A stretch of 64,000 nucleotides of DNA from Arthrobacter ipis (GTDB lineage Bacteria > Actinomycetota > Actinomycetes > Actinomycetales > Micrococcaceae), in contig NZ_JAAOXD010000001.1 in NCBI RefSeq assembly GCF_014694315.1, forward strand, positions 18,829-82,828. Direction: 5' to 3'. This document shows positions 1 through 9,062 of the stretch, piece after piece. The position numbers were made by a program, and so were the translations under genes. Each line of letters opens with the position of its first letter. Position 1 is the first letter of the stretch. The notes below the pieces were generated by a model. It did not search any database, was not told where the DNA came from, and worked only from the letters and a program-made list of their open reading frames with translations.

Positions 1-2
1 GC

Positions 3-905
3 GACGCGATCCTGCAGCTCCGTGCGGCCACCCGTGCCGTATCCGAGTCCGATCCCCAGCCGCTGGGCCAGCTGGTGCGCGACATCGTCGCGTCGCTGGG
101 TTACACGGACACCGCCCCGCACAGCGGGGGTGCCCTGCGGGAACGCTGGGAATCCCTGGCCGCGCTGGTGGCTCTGGCGGACGAGCTGGCGCAGAACCGG
201 GGGCCGCAGTTCGGCCTGGCTGACTTCGTGAACGAACTTCAGGAACGCTCCGTTGCCCAGCACGCCCCCACCGTCCAAGGGGTCACGCTGGCGTCCCTGC
301 ACGCGGCGAAAGGCCTTGAATGGGACGCGGTTTTCCTCGTGGGGCTTAGCGAAGGGCTCATGCCCATCTCCTTCGCGGACGATCCTGCCGCGGTGGACGA
401 GGAACGCCGGCTGCTCTATGTCGGCATCACGCGGGCCCGCGAGCACCTGTCCCTCTCGTGGTCCACCGCCCGGACCCCCGGCGGGCGTGCCAACCGCAAA
501 CCGTCCCGCTTTCTCGACGGGCTGCGCCCGGACTCCGTGGCCAGTTCGAGCGCACGGGGGAGGGGACCCGCGCCGCGCCGCAAGGCGGCCGCCCCCGCAT
601 CCTGCCGGGTCTGCGGCAGCATGCTGGCCAGCGGAGCCGAACGGAAGGTTGGCCGCTGCAGCCAGTGCCCGCCCAGCTATGAAGAGCAGACGTTCAACGC
701 GCTCCGTGAATGGCGCAAAGAAGTCGCACATTCCGCCGACGTCCCGGCCTTCGTGGTTTTCACCGACGCAACCCTGACTGCCATCGCCGAAGCCCGGCCG
801 TCCTCGCTCGAGGAACTGGCCCGGCTCGCGGGCGTAGGTCCGTCCAAACTCGAGCGGTACGGCGAGGCAGTCCTCGCGGTGCTGACGGAAAGCAGCACAT
901 TCTGA
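3..905 (+). CDS. uvrD2: UvrD2-type superfamily 1 DNA helicase, C-terminal part (5' end outside window)
   Basis: The reading frame is open from the left edge, so only about the last 300 residues are present. Helicase motif V (TLHAAKGLEWD-like, seen as ASLHAAKGLEWD) and motif VI (YVGITRARE) are clear, placing it among UvrD/PcrA 3'-5' helicases. After the helicase core come two CxxC pairs (CRVC and CSQC), a probable zinc-binding tetracysteine, and then an HRDC domain ending in the GVGPSKLERYG helix-hairpin signature. Helicase + tetracysteine + HRDC is the architecture of actinobacterial UvrD2, which acts in DNA repair. The stop codon overlaps the start of the next gene (ATGA), so the two are translationally coupled. 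Confidence 0.9.
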   Translation, partial: DAILQLRAATRAVSESDPQPLGQLVRDIVASLGYTDTAPHSGGALRERWESLAALVALADELAQNRGPQFGLADFVNELQERSVAQHAPTVQGVTLASLHAAKGLEWDAVFLVGLSEGLMPISFADDPAAVDEERRLLYVGITRAREHLSLSWSTARTPGGRANRKPSRFLDGLRPDSVASSSARGRGPAPRRKAAAPASCRVCGSMLASGAERKVGRCSQCPPSYEEQTFNALREWRKEVAHSADVPAFVVFTDATLTAIAEARPSSLEELARLAGVGPSKLERYGEAVLAVLTESSTF

Positions 906-1498
906 TGCGCGGAAACCAAGAGACCGGCAGGCCACTGACCACCCATGACGGGGCTCCGGTTGAGATCCGGCGCTCTGCCCGCCGGCGCCGCACGGTCGCA
1001 GCCTTCTGGGAGAACGGCACCGCAGTCGTCGCCATCCCCGCCCACTTCAGCCGGGCGCAGGAGGCGGACTGGGTTCACCGGATGCTGGAGAAGCTCCGGA
1101 CCCAGGGGGAGAAGCGTTCCAGCGGTGCGGGGCGGCGGCCTTCCTCGGACGCGGCGCTGGCCGCGCACGCTGCCCAGCTCTCGGCCAGGTACTTGGGCGG
1201 CAGGTCGGCCCCGACATCGGTCCGGTGGGTCAGCAACCAGAACTCCCGCTGGGGTTCAGCCACCCCCTCGGACGGATCCATCCGGCTTTCGGACAAGCTC
1301 CGGCCCATGCCGCAGTGGGTCATCGACTACGTGCTGCTGCACGAACTGGCTCACCTGCTGGTGGCAGGCCATAACGCCGCGTTCTGGAAGCTGCTGGAGG
1401 CCTACCCCGAAACGGAGCGGGCCAAGGCTTTCCTGGAGGGCGTGTCGTTTGCCACGTCGCGCGCCCTGCCGGCAGGCGAGGCTGAACCGGCTCTCTAA
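905..1498 (+). CDS. YgjP-like (M48/DUF45 family) zinc metallopeptidase
   Basis: A 197-residue protein. Its C-terminal third contains HELAHLLVAGH followed by AAFW, the HExxH-x5-H zinc site of the YgjP/DUF45 metal-dependent hydrolase family. The preceding NSRWGSATPSDGSIRLS segment is also typical of that family. There is no signal peptide, so it should be cytoplasmic; the substrate is unknown. I chose the ATG at 905 because it overlaps the uvrD2 stop in the common ATGA arrangement; the frame is open further upstream, but only inside uvrD2. A UvrD2-metallopeptidase pair is common in actinobacteria, but no functional link is established. Confidence 0.85.
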   Translation: MRGNQETGRPLTTHDGAPVEIRRSARRRRTVAAFWENGTAVVAIPAHFSRAQEADWVHRMLEKLRTQGEKRSSGAGRRPSSDAALAAHAAQLSARYLGGRSAPTSVRWVSNQNSRWGSATPSDGSIRLSDKLRPMPQWVIDYVLLHELAHLLVAGHNAAFWKLLEAYPETERAKAFLEGVSFATSRALPAGEAEPAL

Positions 1499-1517
1499 AG
1501 ACCGCGGGTTGAGCAGG

Positions 1518-1567
1518 CCCCGCTGGTTGAGCTTGTCGAAACCATTCGACGAGCTCAACCAGCGGGG
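1518..1567. repeat. Long near-perfect inverted repeat between convergent genes
   Basis: Two 23-base arms (1518-1540 and 1545-1567) are complementary except for one position that can form G:U in RNA; the loop is 4 bases. The arms contain the GCTGGTTGAGCTTGTCGAA core that I recall as a dispersed intergenic repeat in Arthrobacter and related actinobacteria. It sits between the stops of two convergent genes, the right one only 7 bases away, so it probably acts as a bidirectional terminator or REP-like element. No T-tract follows. Confidence 0.75.
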
Positions 1568-1573
1568 TTTCGA

Positions 1574-3004
1574 CTAGCTCTTCGGCGCGGAGCCGTCGTC
1601 GCCGGACGGCTTTTCGCCTTCGTCCTCATCGGTCTTTTCCCCAGCGCCCTCGTCGGGGCTGTCAAATCCGCCGTTCAGCAGCTTCTGAAGGGCATCGTCC
1701 ACTTCGCTGTCACTGGCCTCGGCGAGCTTGCGGCGTTCGCTGAATCCCTTGGGATCGTCAAGGTCCTCGGCGGTGGGGAGCAGGTCCGGATGCTTCCAGA
1801 TGGCGTCGCGGCCGTCGATGCCGCGCTCGGCCTTGAGCGACGCCCACAGCGTGGCGGCTTCGCGGAGGCGGCGGGGCCGCAGCTCCAGTCCGACGAGGGA
1901 AGCGAACGCATGTTCCGCGGGACCGCCGGTGGCCCGGCGGCGGCGGACCGTTTCGCGGAGCGCTGCGGCAGAGGGGAGGACCTTCTCCGTGGCGGCAGCG
2001 GTGAGCTCGTCCACCCATCCCTCGACGAGGGCAAGGGCCGTCTCCAGCTTCTGCAGGGCCTGGTCCTGTTCCGGCGTGCGCTGCGGCATGAAGACGCCCT
2101 GTGAGAGGGCCTCCTGGATCCCCTCCGGGTTGCTGGGATCAAGGTCCCGCGCCAGCTCCTCGATCCGGGACGTGTCAATGTGGATGCCGCGGGCGTAGGC
2201 CTCAATGGCACCCAGCAGGTGCCCGCGCAGCCACGGAACCTGGACGAACAGGCGGGCATGGGCGGCCTCGCGGACGGCGAGGAAGAGCCGGATGTCGTTT
2301 TCGGGAAGGCTGAGCCCCTCGCCGAATTTGGCCACGTTGCCGGGAAGCAGCGCCATCTCCAGATCGGCCAAGGGAACTCCGATGTCCGTGGAGCTGACCA
2401 CATCGGTGGACAGGGCTCCGATGGCCTGGCCCAGCTGCATGCCGAAGATGGCACCGCCCACGTTCTGCAGCATGGACGAGGCGCCGCCCATCATGGACTT
2501 CATCTCCTCCGGCATCTGCTCCGTCATGGCGGTGGAGAGGGCGTTGGCCACACTGTTGGCCACGGGCTCTGTCAGCCGCTTCCAGGTGCCGAGTGTCTCC
2601 TCCACCCATTCGGCGCGGGACCACGCCTTGCCGATGAGGCCTGTAGCGGGCAGGTCGGTGACCTGGTCGAGCCACAGTTCGGCGAGCCGCAGCGCCTCAT
2701 CCACTTCACGTGACTGCGCGGGCGTGACCGAGGGGTCGGAGCTGCCCGCGGCGACGCGGCGGGCGTTCTCATGGGCGAGCTTCCAGTTGACCGGGCCCTC
2801 CGAGGGCGCGCTCATCATGGCCTGCACCTGTGAGAACATCTGGGCCAGCAGGTTGGGATCGTTCGGCAGTCCGGCTGCTTTGGCCAGTTCTGCGGGGTCA
2901 ATGTCACCCAGGCCCTTGCCGCCCATGAGGTTCTGCAGCATCTCTGCGAGCGGATCCTTTGGATTTTCGTCGCCATTGGACGGATTGAGTGGATTGGAGG
3001 TCAT
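1574..3004 (-). CDS. DUF2342 / zincin-like family protein (predicted hydrolase)
   Basis: A 476-residue protein matching the actinobacterial DUF2342 (Zincin_2) family. The N-terminus has the family-like GGKGLGDIDPAELAKA segment, the middle has a conserved VPWLRGHL...AYARGIHID block, and the C-terminus is acidic and probably disordered. Where zincins carry HExxH, this protein has REAAH, so the first histidine is missing; the downstream EGWVDEL motif is present. No signal peptide is seen. It is divergent from the PDZ protease gene, a neighbourhood resembling mycobacterial Rv3195/Rv3194c/Rv3193c. Whether it is a working protease is uncertain. Confidence 0.8.
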   Translation of the reverse strand: MTSNPLNPSNGDENPKDPLAEMLQNLMGGKGLGDIDPAELAKAAGLPNDPNLLAQMFSQVQAMMSAPSEGPVNWKLAHENARRVAAGSSDPSVTPAQSREVDEALRLAELWLDQVTDLPATGLIGKAWSRAEWVEETLGTWKRLTEPVANSVANALSTAMTEQMPEEMKSMMGGASSMLQNVGGAIFGMQLGQAIGALSTDVVSSTDIGVPLADLEMALLPGNVAKFGEGLSLPENDIRLFLAVREAAHARLFVQVPWLRGHLLGAIEAYARGIHIDTSRIEELARDLDPSNPEGIQEALSQGVFMPQRTPEQDQALQKLETALALVEGWVDELTAAATEKVLPSAAALRETVRRRRATGGPAEHAFASLVGLELRPRRLREAATLWASLKAERGIDGRDAIWKHPDLLPTAEDLDDPKGFSERRKLAEASDSEVDDALQKLLNGGFDSPDEGAGEKTDEDEGEKPSGDDGSAPKS

Positions 3005-3227
3005 GATCCCGCCGATCGTCGGTGTGACTATTAATCAACTTCACGCTACCCCTGTGCGGGAGCGGCTGTCTGCCGAAAGCGGGGACGTTCGCTGTAGGCA
3101 AAGAGCTAACGGCAGGCCCGGACGCGTACTGTTAGAAGCCGGAACGTATGTAGGCTGCGCCCCGGGCCGTTCGCCGGGCTGCGGCCGCGGTGCAGCGCTG
3201 AACGACGCGGTGCGGAGAGGTCCTTCA

Positions 3228-4388
3228 GTGACGATTACCAAGGGCGGCCAGCCCGCAGAGGAGTCCCCGGCGCCCGCCGCCGGTGGCAGGAATGCCGACG
3301 GAACCGGGGACACCCGCCGGTCCGGGCGTGCCCGGGGCAGGGATCCCCGCATCTCCGCCATGACATTGTCCGGGCTCCTGGCGCTCGGGCTGGGCGTGAC
3401 GGCCGCAGTCCTTCCGGTCCCGTATGTGGTGGAATCGCCGGGGCCGACGTTCAACACCCTGGGCACGGAGAATGCGACGCCAGTGATCAGCGTTTCCGGC
3501 CGCGAGACGTTCCCGGCCAAGGGGAACCTTGATCTGACCACTGTCTACGTCGACGGCGGCCCCAACGGTCCCGTAAGCGTCTTTGAGGCGTTCTCGGCCT
3601 GGCTGGACGGCTCCAAGTCGGTGTATCCCGAGGAACTGATCTTCCCGGCGGGTGTGACCAAGGAAAGCTCCCAGCAGGAGAGTGCCGTGGCCATGGCCAC
3701 GTCGCAGGAGAACGCGGTGGCGGCGGCCCTGAAGGGGCTCGATATCGCCTACACGCAGAAGCTCGAAGTGGCGGACCTGTCCGAGGGGTCGGCCGCGCAG
3801 GGCAAACTGCTGAAGGGTGACATCTTCACCTCCATCAACGCCAAACCTGTCACCTCGCTGGAGGTGATCCAGGACGAACTGGCCGCTGGAAAGGGGAAGC
3901 CCGCCGTCGTCGTCGTAAGCCGGGACGGCAAGCAGGTCACGGAAACCGTGACGCCGGCGAAGAACCCGTCCGGACGGTACATCCTGGGCGTGCTGCTGCA
4001 GTACCGCTTCACCTTTCCGTTCGACGTGAAGATATCCCTGGACAAGGTGGGCGGCCCGAGCGCCGGGATGATGTTCGCCCTGGGAATCATGGATACCCTG
4101 ACGCCCGGGGATCTCACCGGCGGAAGACACATCGCGGGGACCGGCACCATCAGCCCCGACGGCGTGGTGGGCCCGATCGGTGGCATCGCGGTGAAGATGC
4201 ACGGTGCCCGGGACGACGGCGCCACCATGTTCCTCGCCCCGGCGGCGAACTGCGCAGAAGTTGTGGGGCATATTCCTGACGGGCTGCAGGTGGTCAAGGT
4301 GGAAAACCTGGACGAGGCAAAATCGGCCGTGGAGCTGGCCGCCAAGGGCGCGGACACGTCGGGTCTTCCGGGCTGCACCAACAACTAG
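3228..4388 (+). CDS. PDZ domain membrane protease with Lon-type (S16) catalytic domain
   Basis: A 386-residue protein, homologous to Bacillus YlbL and mycobacterial Rv3194c. A cytoplasmic, Pro/Gly/Arg-rich N-terminus of about 45 residues is followed by one transmembrane segment, then a PDZ domain (LLKGDIFTSINAKPV) and a Lon-like protease domain. The catalytic Ser lies in GGPSAGM and the Lys in VKMHGA, a Ser-Lys dyad. GTG at 3228 was chosen because a GGAGAGG Shine-Dalgarno lies about 8 bases upstream; the frame stays open further upstream but only antisense to the neighbour. It probably cleaves membrane or extracytoplasmic substrates. The UPF0182 gene follows 130 bases downstream. Confidence 0.88.
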   Translation: MTITKGGQPAEESPAPAAGGRNADGTGDTRRSGRARGRDPRISAMTLSGLLALGLGVTAAVLPVPYVVESPGPTFNTLGTENATPVISVSGRETFPAKGNLDLTTVYVDGGPNGPVSVFEAFSAWLDGSKSVYPEELIFPAGVTKESSQQESAVAMATSQENAVAAALKGLDIAYTQKLEVADLSEGSAAQGKLLKGDIFTSINAKPVTSLEVIQDELAAGKGKPAVVVVSRDGKQVTETVTPAKNPSGRYILGVLLQYRFTFPFDVKISLDKVGGPSAGMMFALGIMDTLTPGDLTGGRHIAGTGTISPDGVVGPIGGIAVKMHGARDDGATMFLAPAANCAEVVGHIPDGLQVVKVENLDEAKSAVELAAKGADTSGLPGCTNN

Positions 4389-4518
4389 ACTAAATCGAGG
4401 AACTAAGGCCCCGGTCCGCTCGTGGCACTTATTGACAGCCGGTGCCGGCGCTATGCAGGCGTTCCACTGAAAACTTAAAATTAATACCAGCAACTGACAA
4501 AAGCTATGAGGTACGAGT

Positions 4519-7506
4519 TTGTCCCGTCCTGCCAGCCCCACCCCGCCCGGAAAACTCCAGACAAGGCGAGGTGCCTTGACGCCCACGCTCATCGTCGTTG
4601 CGCTGGTTGTTGTCGGGTTCATCTTCTTCGCCAATGTATGGACGGACGTCCTGTGGTACCAGCAGCTTGGCTACTTCGAAGTGTTCCTGACGGAGAACCT
4701 GGCCCGGATCGGCATATTTGCCACCGGCTTCCTCCTCATGTTCGCGGCCGTGTTTTACGCGATCCGCATCGCCTACCACGCCCGGCCCGTCTATGCGCCG
4801 GACTCAGAGATCCGGGATAACCTCAACCGCTACCAGGCGCAGCTGGAACCCGTACGGCGTGTGGTCATGATCGGGCTGCCTGTGCTGTTTGGGCTCTTCG
4901 CCGGCAGCGCCGCCTCCAGCCAGTGGCAAAAGGTCATGCTGTTCTTCAACCAGGAGTCCTTCGGCCAGAAAGATCCGGAGTTCGGACTGGACATCGGTTT
5001 CTATCTGATGACGCTGCCGTTCCTGGGCTTCGTCACCGGGTTCCTGATCAGCGTGGCCATCGTGGCCGGCATCGCGGGCATCCTCACCCACTACCTCTAC
5101 GGCAGCATCAGGATCATGGAACGCGGCATCTTCACCAGCCGCGCCGCGCAGATCCACCTCGCCGTCACCGGCGCTTCGTTCCTGATTCTGCTGGGCATCA
5201 ACTTCTGGCTGGACCGCTACTCCGCACTGCAGAACAGCGGGGGCCGCTGGGCCGGCGCGCTGTACACCGACGTCAACGCCGTCATTCCCACGAAGGCGAT
5301 CCTGGCCGTGGCGGCGGCACTGGTCGCCATCCTCTTCATCATCGCAGCCGTCATCGGCAAGTGGCGGCTTCCGGTCATCGGCACGGCGATGCTGGTCATC
5401 ACCTCCATCCTTGCCGGCGGCGTCTACCCGTGGGTCATCCAGCAGTTCCAGGTCCGCCCCTCCGAGCAGACCCTTGAACGGAAGTACATCGAGCGCAACA
5501 TCGGCATGACCCGGGCAGCCTACGGCCTGGACCAGGTCAAGGTGGAGCGGTACAACGCCACCACCACCACGACCGCCGGCGCCCTGGCTCCGGACGCCCA
5601 GACCACAGCCAACATCCGGCTCCTGGACCCCAACCTGATCTCGGACGCCTTCTCGCAGCTCGAGCAGTTCCGTCCGTACTACCAGTTCCCCAAGGCGCTC
5701 AACGTCGACAGGTACATGGTGGACGGCAAGATGCAGGACACCGTCATCGCGGTGCGCGAGCTGAACCCGGACGGCCTCGCCGCCGACCAGCAGTCCTGGC
5801 TGAACCGCCACATCGTCTACACCCACGGCTACGGCGTGGTCGCCGCGAAGGGCAACAAGTTCACGGCCGACGGAAAGCCAGAGTTCCTGCAGTCCGGCAT
5901 TCCGTCCACCGGCGTCCTCGGCAATGACCAGACCTACGAACCCCGCATCTACTTCGGGGAGGACTCGCCGGAGTACTCGATCGTAGGTGCCCCGGAAGGC
6001 GCGGCGCACCGTGAGCAGGACCGCCCGGCGTCCAAGGAAGGCGGCGAGACCCAGTACACCTTCACCGGCAACGGCGGGCCGAACGTCGGCAGCTTCTTCA
6101 ACAAGGTCCTGTACTCAATCAAGTTCCAGTCCTCGGACCTGCTGCTGTCCGACGGCGTGAACGACGCCTCCCAGATCCTGTACGAACGCAACCCGCGTGA
6201 ACGCGTGCAGAAGGTGGCACCCTACCTGACGGTGGACGGCAATGCCTATCCCGCCGTCGTTGACGGCCGGGTCAAGTGGATCGTGGACGGCTACACCACG
6301 AGCCAGTACTACCCCTACTCGCAGCAGGAACAGCTCTCCGACGCCACCACGGATTCGCAGACCACCGCCGGCCGCAACGTGGCACTGCCCAACAGCTCCG
6401 TCAACTACATCCGCAACTCGGTCAAGGCAACCGTTGACGCCTATGACGGCTCCGTGACTCTCTACGCCTGGGACGACCAGGACCCGCTCCTGAAGGCCTG
6501 GCAGAAGGTGTTCCCTTCCACGCTGAAGCCCTATTCGGAGATGTCCGCCGCTGTCATGAGCCACGTCCGCTACCCGGAGGACTTGTTCAAGGTGCAGCGT
6601 GAGCTGCTGGGCCGCTACCACGTGACGGACCCCGTGAGCTTCTACAAGAACGACGACGCGTGGAGCGTTCCGAACGATCCCACCGTGTCCGAAGAGGTCA
6701 AGCAGCCGCCGTTCTACATGTCACTGCAGATGCCGGACCAGAAGGCCCCGGCGTTCCAGCTGACGTCGTCCTACATTCCGCAGGTGGTCAACAATAACGC
6801 CCGCAACGTTCTCTACGGCTTCCTCGCGGCGGATTCCGACGCGGGTTCGAAGAAGGGCGTCAAGGCGGACAGCTACGGGCAGCTCCGGCTGCTGCAGGTT
6901 CCGCCCGAAGCCCAGGTGCCCGGCCCCGGCCAGGCACAGAACAAATTCAACTCGGATCCCACCGTCTCGCAGGCGCTGAACCTGCTGCGGCAGGGCGCAT
7001 CGGATGTGCTCAACGGCAACCTGCTGACGCTTCCTGCCGGCCGGGGCATGCTGTACATCCAGCCGGTGTACCTCAAGTCCACGGGTGAAACGTCCTATCC
7101 GACGCTGCAGAGGGTGCTCGTGGCCTTTGGCGACAAGATCGGTTTCGCGCCCACCTTGGACGAGGCTCTGAATCAGCTGTTCGGGGGCCGGTCCGGAGCG
7201 ACGGCCGGTGACTCCGACAACAATGGGCAGACGCCCGCAACGCCGGGCGGCGGAGGCGCCACACCGGCCCCCGCGGCAGACGCCAAGGCGGCGCTGAAGG
7301 CCGCGCTGGATGAAGCAAACGCGGCCATCAAGGCCGGCCAGGACGCGCTGGCCAAGGGCGACTTTGCGGCGTACGGCGAGCAGCAGAAGAAGCTGTCGGC
7401 GGCACTGAAGAAAGCGCTCGACGCCGAGGCCAGGATTGGCAGTACCGGCACGGCCAGCAGTCAGACCTCGCCGTCCGCGACGCCGACGCCGACACCCAGC
7501 AGCTGA
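4519..7506 (+). CDS. UPF0182 family large membrane protein
   Basis: A 995-residue protein of the UPF0182 (COG1615) family, function unknown. The first ~310 residues contain about seven hydrophobic segments (the first at ~20-45). A large extracytoplasmic domain follows, with family motifs such as [15 protein letters not shown] and YEPRIYFGE. The C-terminal ~100 residues are low-complexity Ala/Lys/Pro/Thr and resemble the usual variable tail. The start is a TTG with GAGGT about 6 bases upstream; no better in-frame start precedes the first membrane segment. It is next to the PDZ/Lon protease, as in mycobacteria, which suggests a shared envelope role (inference). A strong hairpin terminator follows. 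Confidence 0.88.
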   Translation: MSRPASPTPPGKLQTRRGALTPTLIVVALVVVGFIFFANVWTDVLWYQQLGYFEVFLTENLARIGIFATGFLLMFAAVFYAIRIAYHARPVYAPDSEIRDNLNRYQAQLEPVRRVVMIGLPVLFGLFAGSAASSQWQKVMLFFNQESFGQKDPEFGLDIGFYLMTLPFLGFVTGFLISVAIVAGIAGILTHYLYGSIRIMERGIFTSRAAQIHLAVTGASFLILLGINFWLDRYSALQNSGGRWAGALYTDVNAVIPTKAILAVAAALVAILFIIAAVIGKWRLPVIGTAMLVITSILAGGVYPWVIQQFQVRPSEQTLERKYIERNIGMTRAAYGLDQVKVERYNATTTTTAGALAPDAQTTANIRLLDPNLISDAFSQLEQFRPYYQFPKALNVDRYMVDGKMQDTVIAVRELNPDGLAADQQSWLNRHIVYTHGYGVVAAKGNKFTADGKPEFLQSGIPSTGVLGNDQTYEPRIYFGEDSPEYSIVGAPEGAAHREQDRPASKEGGETQYTFTGNGGPNVGSFFNKVLYSIKFQSSDLLLSDGVNDASQILYERNPRERVQKVAPYLTVDGNAYPAVVDGRVKWIVDGYTTSQYYPYSQQEQLSDATTDSQTTAGRNVALPNSSVNYIRNSVKATVDAYDGSVTLYAWDDQDPLLKAWQKVFPSTLKPYSEMSAAVMSHVRYPEDLFKVQRELLGRYHVTDPVSFYKNDDAWSVPNDPTVSEEVKQPPFYMSLQMPDQKAPAFQLTSSYIPQVVNNNARNVLYGFLAADSDAGSKKGVKADSYGQLRLLQVPPEAQVPGPGQAQNKFNSDPTVSQALNLLRQGASDVLNGNLLTLPAGRGMLYIQPVYLKSTGETSYPTLQRVLVAFGDKIGFAPTLDEALNQLFGGRSGATAGDSDNNGQTPATPGGGGATPAPAADAKAALKAALDEANAAIKAGQDALAKGDFAAYGEQQKKLSAALKKALDAEARIGSTGTASSQTSPSATPTPTPSS

Positions 7507-7526
7507 CTGAAGGCAGCTGAGTAAGT

Positions 7527-7568
7527 GAAAGGCCGGCCCTCCCCGCGACGGGGATGGGCCGGCCTTTC
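7527..7568 (+). terminator. Intrinsic-type terminator after the UPF0182 gene
   Basis: GAAAGGCCGGCCC (7527-7539) pairs with GGGCCGGCCTTTC (7556-7568), and an inner CCCCG/CGGGG stem extends the hairpin. The right arm ends in TTT. Confidence 0.85.
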
Positions 7569-7619
7569 GTGCATTAGCCGGGCCCAGGGTTCCCGAGACG
7601 CAGATCACGTCGTTTGGAT

Positions 7620-7648
7620 TTGGCCTCCTGTTCACCGGCCGGTAGAGT
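7620..7648 (+). promoter_or_regulatory. Probable promoter of first initiator tRNA gene
   Basis: TTGGCC (7620-7625), a 17-base spacer, and TAGAGT (7643-7648). The predicted start of transcription is a few bases before the mature tRNA 5' end at 7660. Confidence 0.55.
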
Positions 7649-7659
7649 AGTTCTTGCGA

Positions 7660-7733
7660 CGCGGGGTGGAGCAGTTCGGTAGCTCGCTGGGCTCATAACC
7701 CAGAGGTCACAGGTTCAAATCCTGTCCCCGCAA
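7660..7733 (+). tRNA. Initiator tRNA-fMet (CAT), copy 1
   Basis: A 74-base cloverleaf with anticodon CAT at 7694-7696. Initiator identity is shown by the unpaired C1:A72 at the end of the acceptor stem (CGCGGGG/CCCCGCA) and by the three G:C pairs closing the anticodon stem (CTGGG/CCCAG). The discriminator is A; CCA is not fully encoded. A second identical copy follows 198 bases downstream. Confidence 0.97.
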
Positions 7734-7740
7734 CTGAAGA

Positions 7741-7778
7741 AAAGACCCGGATCACCGCATGGTGGTCCGGGTCTTTTG
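7741..7778 (+). terminator. Terminator after tRNA-fMet copy 1
   Basis: A 17-bp stem (7741-7757 with 7762-7778, one G:U) and a GCAT loop; the right arm ends GTCTTTT. It separates the two tRNA copies, so each is its own transcription unit. Confidence 0.88.
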
Positions 7779-7857
7779 TTGTCCGGAGAGTTTCTGGCCC
7801 AAGCGAAACAGCAGTGGTCAAAGCCTCCGCAAAAGTAGGGTATTGTTGATCAAGCGA

Positions 7858-7931
7858 CGCGGGGTGGAGCAGTTCGGTAGCTCGCTGGGCTCATAACCCA
7901 GAGGTCACAGGTTCAAATCCTGTCCCCGCAA
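7858..7931 (+). tRNA. Initiator tRNA-fMet (CAT), copy 2
   Basis: Identical over all 74 bases to the copy at 7660. The identity extends four bases upstream (GCGA) and at least one base beyond the 3' end, then stops. It has the same C1:A72 mismatch and GGG/CCC anticodon stem. The upstream region has only a weak promoter candidate (TAGGGT at 7836-7841, overlapping TATTGT). Confidence 0.97.
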
Positions 7932-7938
7932 CCAGAAG

Positions 7939-7970
7939 GAAGCCCTGGCCACAATGTGGCCGGGGCTTTC
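7939..7970 (+). terminator. Terminator after tRNA-fMet copy 2
   Basis: GAAGCCCTGGCCAC (7939-7952) pairs with GTGGCCGGGGCTTTC (7956-7970) around an AAT loop; the right arm ends CTTTC. Confidence 0.8.
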
Positions 7971-8096
7971 TGCATTACCGGAGCATTTGTTCATGTGCTC
8001 GGGGTTCCTAGTATTCTCTTTCGCAGGGCCCGGAATTCCTGGCCGCCGCAGGGCGCCTACACTGGTCAGTCATTCTCGAGAGGAATGGATAGCTCG

Positions 8097-9032
8097 ATGT
8101 CCACAACGAAGAACAAGTCCGGCACTGCCAGGGGCAAGCGCGCCAGGCTGTACTGGGCGGTGCCTGCAGCGCTCGTGGCACTGGTGCTGGTGGTGCTCCT
8201 CGCAAAGTGGATCACGGGACTGCCCGCCGTTGCCTCCTTCATGGAGGACTACCCCGGACATTCCGAGCTTCCCGCCGGCGCCCCCGTGGGCTTCCCGGCC
8301 TGGCTGGCCTGGCAGCACTTCCTGAACGCCTTCTTCCTGCTGCTCATCATCCGTTCAGGCTGGCAGGTCCGTACCACCACCCGCCCGGGCGGCTACTGGA
8401 CCCGGAACAATAAGGGCCTTGTCAGGACCCGGACGGCTCCTACCAAGATCAGCCTGGAGCTATGGTTCCACCTCACCCTTGATGCGCTGTGGATCCTGAA
8501 CGGGATCGTCTTTGTGATCCTGCTGTTCGCGACCGGCCAGTGGACGCGGATCGTTCCCACATCATGGGATGTTTTCCCGAACGCCGTCTCGGCCGCCCTG
8601 CAGTACGCTTCGCTGAACTGGCCCACGGAGGACGGCTGGGTCAACTACAACGCCCTGCAGCTGCTGACCTACTTCGCCACGGTTTTCATCGCCGCTCCGC
8701 TGGCCTTCATCACGGGCCTGCGGATGTCGGCCGCGTGGCCCAAGAAGGCCGCCGGGCTGAACAAGGGCTTCCCCATCGAGGCCGCCCGCGCAGTGCACTT
8801 CCCGGTGATGATCTACTTCGTGGCCTTCATTGTGGTGCACGTGTTCCTGGTCCTGGCCACGGGCGCGCTCCGCAACCTCAACCACATGTACGGCGGCAGC
8901 GACGACGTGAGCTGGGTCGGTTTCTGGTTCTTCGCGGCATCAGTTGCGGTGATGGTTGCGGCGTGGTTCCTGGCGCGGCCTCTGTTCCTGCGCCCGATCG
9001 CGTCCCTCATGGGCAAGGTCACCAGCCGCTAG
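8097..9032 (+). CDS. Cytochrome b/b561-type membrane protein
   Basis: A 311-residue protein with about five hydrophobic segments: ~20-42, 72-88, 132-152, 192-212 and 240-265, with another near 280-300. Histidines in or next to these segments (WQHF, LWFHL, AVHFP, VVHVF) are candidate haem b ligands, as in di-haem b-type membrane subunits of oxidoreductases (thiosulfate reductase/formate dehydrogenase cytochrome b class). No catalytic partner subunit is adjacent, so the electron donor is unknown. The start is ambiguous: ATG at 8097 is 13 bases from GAGAGG, and an in-frame ATG at 8085 is too close to it. A TACACT box at 8058-8063 may be the -10. Confidence 0.72.
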   Translation: MSTTKNKSGTARGKRARLYWAVPAALVALVLVVLLAKWITGLPAVASFMEDYPGHSELPAGAPVGFPAWLAWQHFLNAFFLLLIIRSGWQVRTTTRPGGYWTRNNKGLVRTRTAPTKISLELWFHLTLDALWILNGIVFVILLFATGQWTRIVPTSWDVFPNAVSAALQYASLNWPTEDGWVNYNALQLLTYFATVFIAAPLAFITGLRMSAAWPKKAAGLNKGFPIEAARAVHFPVMIYFVAFIVVHVFLVLATGALRNLNHMYGGSDDVSWVGFWFFAASVAVMVAAWFLARPLFLRPIASLMGKVTSR

Positions 9033-9044
9033 CCCGCCGGCATT

Positions 9045-9062
9045 GCTGCCCGCCGGGGCAGC
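9045..9062. terminator. Small hairpin between convergent genes
   Basis: GCTGCCC (9045-9051) and GGGCAGC (9056-9062) form a perfect 7-bp stem with a GCCG loop between the cytochrome b and photolyase stops. There is no T-tract. Confidence 0.5.

Noticed and set aside
3005..3227. Riboswitch or structured leader between the DUF2342 and PDZ genes
   Set aside because: No conserved riboswitch core was recognised; the region looks like an ordinary divergent promoter.
4432..4457. TTGACA...TATGCA as a promoter of the UPF0182 gene
   Set aside because: The spacer is only 14 bases, too short for a normal sigma-70-type promoter; a TAGACT at 4386 is an equally weak alternative.
3225..4634. A 469-codon open frame antisense to the PDZ/Lon protease
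   Set aside because: Arg/His-rich with no domain; the plus-strand gene has catalytic motifs, a ribosome site and normal codon bias.
7656..7931. Duplicated tRNA as a phage or ICE attachment site pair
   Set aside because: The repeats are complete tRNA genes with separate terminators and only 198 bases apart; there is no integrase or cargo between them.
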